Assembly: GCA_003249105.1 (NCBI GenBank)
Contig: QBLT01000018.1
Location: 1 to 34,795 of the forward strand
Origin: Leptolyngbya sp.
GTDB lineage: Bacteria; Cyanobacteriota; Cyanobacteriia; Phormidesmidales; Phormidesmidaceae
Length of the DNA stretch: 34,795 nucleotides
Direction of reading: 5' to 3'
Part shown: positions 34,709-34,795 of the stretch, one piece after another
Layout: each line of letters starts with the position of its first letter
Numbering within the stretch: position 1 is the first letter of the stretch
Notes under the pieces: model-generated
Databases searched by the model: none
The model's input: only the letters and a program-made list of their open reading frames with translations
What the model was told of the DNA's origin: nothing
Program-made: the position numbers and the translations under genes

Positions 34709-34795
34709 GTGACCTCAGAAAAATCAGACGCGCCAGATGCGCCAAACGCGATCGAGCATCAGAACGTCCCCGTTGAGCATCGCAGTCTCCACGAC
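34709..34795 (+). CDS. Possible start of a plus-strand gene cut by the right edge
   Basis: A GTG at 34709 opens a frame to the window end (29 codons: TSEKSDAPDAPNAIEHQ, then PVEHRSLHD). The composition, an acidic polar N-terminus, looks coding, and the other plus frame nearby terminates at 34776. There is no obvious ribosome site. Too short to name a family. Confidence 0.35.
   Translation, partial: MTSEKSDAPDAPNAIEHQNVPVEHRSLHD

Overview
The window is cyanobacterial chromosome. The HIP1 palindrome GCGATCGC recurs (about 532, 1219, 1693, 2944, 27433, 34549), and the gene families (42-residue TPR proteins, a GAF/PAS/GGDEF/EAL sensor, a small 'P-TGK-GEVM' protein) are typical of filamentous Leptolyngbya/Nodosilinea-type strains. 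Genus is inferred from codon use and gene style only. Almost every gene is on the minus strand.

Layout, left to right. (1) 1-2036: an AMP-forming acyl-CoA synthetase that runs off the left edge, followed by about 1.3 kb without a recognisable gene. (2) 3348-8789: a Tn7-like transposition module. A TnsA-TnsB fusion, TnsC and a short TniQ are transcribed leftwards. Short TnsB-site-like repeats lie just past tniQ, and a divergent ribbon-helix-helix regulator sits beside tnsAB. No cas gene, CRISPR array or TnsD-type protein is visible. (3) 8925-25508: a type 3 BREX phage-defence locus, in transcription order brxF-brxC-[AAA ATPase + DUF4276/TOPRIM]-pglX-[HEPN-like gene]-[gap]-brxHII-pglZ-brxA. A second defence-like gene pair is nested between brxC and pglX. 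The HEPN-like gene is broken by a ~115-bp MITE whose removal restores one reading frame. BrxF has lost both Walker motifs. (4) 25665-26263: an XRE regulator and a divergent small cyanobacterial protein share a long inverted repeat. (5) 26332-30392: a decayed TPR-protein copy, more TnsB-site-like repeats, then an operon of a P-loop NTPase and a six-repeat TPR protein. The NTPase carries an in-frame TGA before its conserved C-terminus. (6) 30690-34277: a large GGDEF/EAL cyclic-di-GMP protein. A possible plus-strand gene starts at the right edge.

How it fits together. The repeats at 3348-3415 and 27336-27484 resemble Tn7 end sites (GGACAAAATA core) and bracket the transposition genes and the whole BREX locus. 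This suggests that BREX, with its nested accessories, is or was transposon cargo. The orientation of the repeats does not fit a simple intact element, so boundaries are unresolved. Several accessory genes here are decaying (HEPN-like gene, TPR copy, NTPase stop, BrxF motifs), which gives the picture of a defence island under turnover.
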